This document shows positions 7,403 to 10,976 of a stretch of 10,976 nt of DNA, one piece after another. This stretch comes from Patescibacteria group bacterium (GTDB lineage: Bacteria > Patescibacteriota > Minisyncoccia > Phycocordibacterales > UBA6065), in assembly GCA_028866595.1 (NCBI GenBank), contig JAGWHV010000026.1:1-10976 (forward strand), written 5' to 3'. Under the pieces are notes generated by a model. That model saw only the letters and a program-made list of their open reading frames with translations, had not been told where the DNA came from and ran no database searches. A program made the position numbers and the translations under genes. Every line of letters starts with the position of its first letter. Within the stretch, counting starts at the first letter, position 1.

Positions 7403-7498
7403 CTACGTCCCGCAAACTACCATAAAATCCTTGTACGTCAATGGTTCGGGCCGTTTCGTAATAAGTGTATTTAATACACTTATTGTCTCTGCCGCCAT
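7403..7498 (-). CDS. Possible 31-residue leader ORF (doubtful)
   Basis: ATG 7498 opens a frame of 31 codons ending CGT-stop, with GGGGA about six bases upstream. It covers the palindrome and its stop codon lies inside the competing-hairpin segment, as in leader-peptide attenuators. Against it, the ATG overlaps the -10 box of the predicted promoter, so the transcript starting near 7490 would lack it; a different upstream start site would be needed. No family is recognised. Confidence 0.2.
   Translation of the reverse strand: MAAETISVLNTLITKRPEPLTYKDFMVVCGT
7460..7484. promoter_or_regulatory. Perfect 25-base palindrome, candidate NrtR operator
   Basis: Two 12-base arms, AATAAGTGTATT and its exact reverse complement, flank a single central base. 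Length and AT-rich symmetry fit a dimeric winged-helix repressor site, and the adjacent plus-strand gene encodes such a regulator (NrtR type). It falls at about +6 to +30 of the minus-strand promoter and roughly 77-102 bases upstream of the plus-strand start. A partial copy of one arm, AATAAGT, recurs at 7532-7538 inside the plus-strand promoter. Confidence 0.7.
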
Positions 7499-7525
7499 GA
7501 TATCCCCAACCTCATTTAGTGTCAA
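7497..7525 (-). promoter_or_regulatory. Promoter of the phosphatase/kinase/hydrolase/vWA operon
   Basis: Minus strand: perfect -35 TTGACA (7520-7525), 17-base spacer, -10 TATCAT (7497-7502). Transcription should begin near 7490, immediately before the palindrome, so a protein bound there would block initiation or early elongation. Confidence 0.7.
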
Positions 7526-7526
7526 C

Positions 7527-7554
7527 TTTACAATAAGTAGGATGTGTGGATAAT
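7527..7554 (+). promoter_or_regulatory. Promoter of the nrtR-nadE-nadD operon, probably leaderless
   Basis: Plus strand: -35 TTTACA (7527-7532), 16-base spacer, -10 GATAAT (7549-7554). The expected start is 7561-7562, the A of the nrtR ATG, with no room for a ribosome site. Its -35 is one base from the -35 of the divergent promoter, so the two polymerases should exclude each other. AATAAGT of the palindrome arm overlaps this -35 and spacer. Confidence 0.65.
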
Positions 7555-7561
7555 TGATGCC

Positions 7562-8236
7562 ATGACCAAACCGACCCGATTCCTCGATCCGACCGTCACC
7601 GTCGACGTCGTCATCTTCACGGTCGAAGACGGCGCCCTCAAAGCGCTCATCATCAAGCGCGCCCGCGAGCCGTTCCAAGGCTCCCCTGCCCTGCCAGGCG
7701 GGTTCATCCGCCGCGGCGAGACGTCGGTGACCGCCGCTGAGCGCATCCTCGCCGATAAAGCCGGGGTCAAAGACGTCTATCTCGAACAGCTCTATACGTT
7801 CGACGAGCCCCATCGCGATCCGCGCGGACCGGTCTTCTCGGTGACATACTTTGCCCTCGCTCCGCGCGATGAGATCCGTATCGCCGAGACAGCAGAGACT
7901 CAAAAGCCGCGCTTCTCGCCCGTCTCGGCTCTGCCGAAGCTCGCTTTCGACCATAACAACATCATCGGGTATGCCGTGGAGAGACTTCGCTCCAAGCTCG
8001 AGTATACGAATGCCGCTTATTCACTCCTTCCGAAATCATTCACCCTCACCGAGCTCCAAAAGATATATGAAGCGATCGTCAACCGCGATCTCGACAAGAG
8101 GAATTTCCGAAAGAAATTCAAAGAGCTCGGACTCATCGAGCCGACAGGCTCCAAATCGAAGGGCGGCAGGCGCAGACCGGCAGAGCTCTATCGGTTCAAG
8201 TCGAGAAAGCCGCGGATGTTGAAGAAATTCTTTTAA
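7562..8236 (+). CDS. nrtR: NrtR-type transcriptional regulator of NAD metabolism (Nudix-like domain plus winged helix)
   Basis: A 224-residue DNA-binding regulator. Residues 10-145 are a Nudix-like domain, which in the NrtR family senses ADP-ribose-type NAD derivatives. The Nudix box from Gly47 is degraded: Glu53 remains, but the RE pair reads Arg61-Ile62 and the following EE reads Asp65-Lys66, so hydrolysis is unlikely, as expected for a sensor. Residues 150-212 carry the characteristic C-terminal winged helix: FTLTELQKIYEAI, DKRNFRKKFKELGLIEPTG, and RRRPAELYRF. It heads an operon with nadE and nadD, the classical NrtR context. The frame extends to a GTG at 7544, but that lies upstream of the -10 box; ATG 7562 matches the predicted transcription start and so is probably leaderless. 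It likely represses its own region through the adjacent palindrome. Confidence 0.92.
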   Translation: MTKPTRFLDPTVTVDVVIFTVEDGALKALIIKRAREPFQGSPALPGGFIRRGETSVTAAERILADKAGVKDVYLEQLYTFDEPHRDPRGPVFSVTYFALAPRDEIRIAETAETQKPRFSPVSALPKLAFDHNNIIGYAVERLRSKLEYTNAAYSLLPKSFTLTELQKIYEAIVNRDLDKRNFRKKFKELGLIEPTGSKSKGGRRRPAELYRFKSRKPRMLKKFF

Positions 8237-8253
8237 AATCTTTCAAAGAAACC

Positions 8254-10215
8254 ATGAAAAACGATCACAATAAAGATAAGACACTCAAAGATTTCGCTTT
8301 CCTCCGGGTAGCGGCGGTAGTGCCCAAGCTCAAGATCGCCGATGCCGCCTGGAATGCCCGCGAGATCCTTTCCCTCGCCGACAAAGCCGCCCGCGAAGGC
8401 GCCGCTCTCGCCATATTCCCCGAGCTCTCGATAACCGGCTACTCGATCGCCGACCTTTTCCATCAGAGACTCGTTCTCGACAAAGCGCTCGAGGCGCTCC
8501 GGACGATCCGCGACGGCATGTCCAAGATCCCCGGCGTCATCGTCGTCGGCCTGCCTATGGTCATAGACAATATGATCTTTAATATGGCAGCGGTCGTATC
8601 GGCCGGCCGCGTCCTTGGTCTCGTCCCAAAGACGAGCATCCCTGGCTACAAGGAATTCTACGAAGAGCGCTGGTTCTCGTCTGCTCGCGATCTCACGTCG
8701 CGCGAGATCGAGCTCTTCGGCGAGATAGTACCTGTCGGCACGGACTTGCTTTTTCGGGCGAAAGACAACAGCGAATGCACCTTGGCGATCGAGATATGCG
8801 AGGATCTCTGGACTCCCCTGCCGCCAAGCTCGTATCACGCCGTCGCTGGCGCGACGGTCATCGCCAACCTCTCGGCTTCGAACGAACTCGTCGGCAAAGC
8901 CGACTACCGCAAGAGTCTCGTCGCCAACCAATCGGCCCGGACCGTCTCCGGCTATATATATGCGTCGTCGGGCGTCCATGAATCGACAACCGACGTCGTC
9001 TTCGGCGGCCACGCTCTCATCGCCGAGAACGGCGGCATCCTCGCCGAGAGCCAGCGCTTTGCCCGCGACAGCGGCCTCATCGTTTCCGAGATCGACATCG
9101 AGAACGTTATCCTCGATAGGGTCAAGACGACGAGCTTCGGCGAGAGCAACCGTGAGCTCGGCAATCGAGAGTATCGCGTCATCCCTGTCGATCTGGCCCT
9201 CGGCCTCCGCGATGGCAAGCTCCGCCGAGGCGTCGCCCGGTCGCCGTTCCTCGCTTCGGATAAAGAGCAACGCGAACGCGTCACTTCCGACATATTCGAG
9301 ATCCAGGTCGCCGGCCTCGCCAAGCGACTCGAATACAGCGGCATCAAAAAGATCGTCCTCGGCCTCTCGGGCGGCCTCGACTCGACGCTCGCCCTCCTCG
9401 TCGCGGTAAAGACATTCGAGAAGCTCGGCAGGCCGCTTGGCGACATACGGACGTACACCATGCCCGGCTTCGGCACAACGAGCCGGACGAAATCGAATGC
9501 CTGGAAGCTCGCCGAATCGGCTGGCGTCTCGATAGAAGAGATCTCGATCGCTCCCGGCTCGACCCAGCAATTCAAAGACATCGACCACGATGGCAAGACC
9601 CAGGACATCACCTACGAGAACGTCCAGGCCCGCTACCGGACGATGATCCTCATGAACAAGGCCAATCAGGAGGGCGGCATCGTCCTCGGCACCGGCGATC
9701 TCTCCGAGATCGCTCTCGGCTGGTGTACGTTCTCAGGCGACCATCTCTCGCACTACAACGTGAACGCCGGCGTGCCCAAAACCCTCGTTCGCCACGTCGT
9801 TGAGCATGTCATGGAAAAAGAGCAGAACGCCGCGCTCAAGGCGACGCTCAAAGACATCCTCGATACGCCGGTATCGCCTGAGCTCAAAAAGACCGGTTCG
9901 AAGCTCACCCAGAGGACCGAGGACATCATCGGCCCATACGAGCTCCACGATTTCTTCCTTTATCATTTCGTCCGCTGGGCGGCCAGTCCGCGCAAGATCC
10001 TTTTCCTCGCCGATCGGGCATTCGGCGCTTCATATTCAAAGCAAGAAGTGAAGAAGTGGCTCTCCGTCTTCATCAATCGATTCTTCAGGAATCAATGGAA
10101 GCGCTCGGTCATGCCTGACGGCCCGAAAGTCGGCTCGGTCGCGCTCTCTCCGCGCGGTGATTGGAGAATGCCGTCGGACGCCGAGGTGACCGCCTGGATC
10201 GAAGACATAAAATGA
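8254..10215 (+). CDS. nadE: Glutamine-dependent NAD+ synthetase
   Basis: Makes NAD from nicotinate adenine dinucleotide, ATP and glutamine, the last step of NAD synthesis in the cytoplasm. The 653 residues contain two domains. The N-terminal nitrilase-like glutaminase (about 15-290) has the full triad Glu57 (FPELSITGYS), Lys126 (LVPKTSIPGYK) and Cys182 (EICEDLW), which releases ammonia from glutamine. The C-terminal synthetase has the ATP pyrophosphatase loop LSGGLDST (371-378) and the conserved TGDLSEIALGWCTFSGDH and YNVNAGVPKTL stretches. Length fits the two-domain form (typically 540-680). It starts 17 bases after nrtR with only a weak AAAGAAA ribosome site, so it probably relies on coupling. 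Its stop overlaps the nadD start in ATGA (10212-10215). Confidence 0.96.
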   Translation: MKNDHNKDKTLKDFAFLRVAAVVPKLKIADAAWNAREILSLADKAAREGAALAIFPELSITGYSIADLFHQRLVLDKALEALRTIRDGMSKIPGVIVVGLPMVIDNMIFNMAAVVSAGRVLGLVPKTSIPGYKEFYEERWFSSARDLTSREIELFGEIVPVGTDLLFRAKDNSECTLAIEICEDLWTPLPPSSYHAVAGATVIANLSASNELVGKADYRKSLVANQSARTVSGYIYASSGVHESTTDVVFGGHALIAENGGILAESQRFARDSGLIVSEIDIENVILDRVKTTSFGESNRELGNREYRVIPVDLALGLRDGKLRRGVARSPFLASDKEQRERVTSDIFEIQVAGLAKRLEYSGIKKIVLGLSGGLDSTLALLVAVKTFEKLGRPLGDIRTYTMPGFGTTSRTKSNAWKLAESAGVSIEEISIAPGSTQQFKDIDHDGKTQDITYENVQARYRTMILMNKANQEGGIVLGTGDLSEIALGWCTFSGDHLSHYNVNAGVPKTLVRHVVEHVMEKEQNAALKATLKDILDTPVSPELKKTGSKLTQRTEDIIGPYELHDFFLYHFVRWAASPRKILFLADRAFGASYSKQEVKKWLSVFINRFFRNQWKRSVMPDGPKVGSVALSPRGDWRMPSDAEVTAWIEDIK

Positions 10216-10859
10216 AGAAAAAAACCATCGCTCTCTTTGGCGGCGCTTTCAATCCGCCACACGTCGGCCATAGCGCCGTCGTCCGGGCGCTCGACGCTCT
10301 TGATTTTATCGACGAAATCTGGCTCATGCCATCGGCGAACCGCTGGGACAAGGCGATTGGCGTCTCTGGGCCTGATCGCCTGCGCATGATCGACCTGATG
10401 ATAGACGACATGCACCTCGACGCGGCAAAGCCCGTGCGCGGCTTCGACCATGAAGTCCGCAAACCGAATCTCTCGACGACGTACGAAACGAAAACCGAGC
10501 TTGAAAAGCTTTACCCGTATCATGAATTCCATTTCGTCTTCGGCTCCGACGTCGTGCCGAATATCGCCGCCACATGGGTGAACGGCAAGGAGTTCTTCGA
10601 GGCAGCGAATTTCATATTCATCGAAAGGCCCGGCCACCCGAAGCTCGACCGCGCCTCCCTACCGCCGCATTCGATCGCGATATCTCTGCCTGACGATATC
10701 GTTCGCAGGGCAGACGTCTCGAGCACTATCGTGCGAGCGGCCGCTTCGGACAGAACAGCCATCGGCCGCCACGTCTCTCCCTCTGTCGCCGAGTTCATAG
10801 AGGTGAATAGATTCTATAGCGCTAGTCTCGCTATCAAAAGAGAAAGAGCCGTAAAATAA
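10212..10859 (+). CDS. nadD: Nicotinate-nucleotide adenylyltransferase
   Basis: Joins nicotinate mononucleotide to AMP from ATP, giving the substrate of the preceding NadE. The 215-residue protein shows the nucleotidyltransferase signature GGAFNPPHVGH (10-20) near the N-terminus, VFGSD (109-113), and the second signature SSTIVR (170-175) near the end, as in NadD/NMNAT enzymes. Specificity for nicotinate over nicotinamide mononucleotide cannot be read from sequence, but pairing with NadE favours nicotinate. The start at 10212 is set by the ATGA overlap; an in-frame upstream ATG at 10161 adds only nadE sequence in another frame. The C-terminus ends KRERAVK, a normal finish for this family in length. 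Confidence 0.93.
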   Translation: MKKKTIALFGGAFNPPHVGHSAVVRALDALDFIDEIWLMPSANRWDKAIGVSGPDRLRMIDLMIDDMHLDAAKPVRGFDHEVRKPNLSTTYETKTELEKLYPYHEFHFVFGSDVVPNIAATWVNGKEFFEAANFIFIERPGHPKLDRASLPPHSIAISLPDDIVRRADVSSTIVRAAASDRTAIGRHVSPSVAEFIEVNRFYSASLAIKRERAVK

Positions 10860-10868
10860 TGACCTCCT

Positions 10869-10896
10869 CCCCGGGCGATGCCCGGGGTTTCCTTTG
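10869..10896 (+). terminator. Rho-independent terminator of the nad operon
   Basis: An eight-pair all-GC stem, CCCCGGGC (10869-10876) and GCCCGGGG (10880-10887), with loop GAT, then TTTCCTTT. It starts nine bases after the nadD stop. It could also help stop the convergent minus-strand gene, though the T-run on that side is poor. Confidence 0.8.
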
Positions 10897-10908
10897 GCGG
10901 CATGAGGA

Positions 10909-10976
10909 CTAGAACAGGCGGGATTTCTGAGGTACATCCTTCTTGCCTTGCCACTCGATGTATCGTCTCACTTTGT
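10909..10976 (-). CDS. Probable 3' end of a convergent gene, product unknown
   Basis: The minus strand entering from the right edge gives an open frame whose last residues read VRRYIEWQGKKDVPQKSRLF before a TAG (10909-10911). Amino-acid composition and convergent placement against the nad terminator suggest a real C-terminus, but only about 22 codons are visible and no family can be named. Confidence 0.35.
   Translation of the reverse strand, partial: KVRRYIEWQGKKDVPQKSRLF

Larger units (their letters stand above)
7292..7490 (-). promoter_or_regulatory. Structured 5' leader of the phosphatase/kinase operon
   Basis: About 200 non-coding bases lie between the predicted transcription start (near 7490) and ATG 7291. 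Going along the minus strand it contains the 25-base palindrome; two competing hairpins that share one segment, GGGACG pairing with CGTCCC (7396-7411) versus AGCCGTCC pairing with GGACGGCT (7382-7404); a weak GACAAA/TTTGTC stem around 7335-7352; and a GGGCGG/CCGCCC hairpin at 7320-7334 just before the ribosome site. No strong U-run follows any of them. The layout looks like an attenuator or a ligand- or protein-responsive leader, but I do not recognise a known riboswitch class. Confidence 0.45.

Noticed and set aside
7382..7404. AGCCGTCC/GGACGGCT hairpin as a full terminator
   Set aside because: It is followed on the minus strand by TTAAAAT rather than a T-run, so at most an attenuator element; kept only as part of the leader.
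7544..7561. Six-codon extension of nrtR from GTG 7544
   Set aside because: Lies across the -10 box, upstream of the predicted transcription start.
8233..9588. 451-codon minus-strand open frame opposite nadE
   Set aside because: Antisense shadow of an unmistakable two-domain NadE; acidic low-information composition.

Overview
The window looks like bacterial chromosome of fairly high GC, standard genetic code and compact layout (ATGA stop/start overlaps, 17-30 base gaps), interrupted at the left edge by a more AT-rich insertion sequence. Gene style (short leaders, at least two probably leaderless starts, an accessory NAD salvage cluster) would suit a Patescibacteria/CPR-type genome, but no rRNA or lineage marker is present, so this is a guess.

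Left to right: (1) 1-790, minus strand, an IS1595-type DDE transposase cut by the window edge, with its own promoter. (2) 873-2462, minus, a DEAD-box RNA helicase with an RGG-rich tail, driven by a well-formed promoter squeezed directly against the terminator of the next operon. (3) 2622-7291, minus, a four-gene operon transcribed in the order PP2C-type phosphatase, serine/threonine kinase-like protein with zinc ribbon and propeller-like C-terminus, nicotinamidase-like cysteine hydrolase, von Willebrand A (vWA) domain protein. (4) 7292-7561, a divergent control region. (5) 7562-10859, plus strand, an NAD operon: NrtR-type regulator (Nudix-like domain plus winged helix), glutamine-dependent NAD synthetase NadE, and NadD adenylyltransferase, ended by a clear terminator. 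(6) 10909-10976, the last codons of a probable convergent gene.

The two operons appear to be wired together. They share one control region whose -35 boxes are a single base apart, and a perfect 25-base palindrome of the kind expected for an NrtR operator lies just inside the transcribed start of the phosphatase/kinase operon. The hydrolase in that operon keeps every residue expected of a nicotinamidase (Asp/Lys/Cys plus Asp/His/His metal site), so the signalling operon also contains an NAD-salvage enzyme that would feed nicotinate toward NadD and NadE (a PncB-like phosphoribosyltransferase is missing from the window). The hypothesis is an NAD- or ADP-ribose-sensing switch controlling a kinase/phosphatase/vWA signalling triad with a built-in nicotinamidase. 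The leader of the signalling operon also has mutually exclusive hairpins and a short ORF, suggesting a second layer of control. No tRNA, rRNA or CRISPR was seen.
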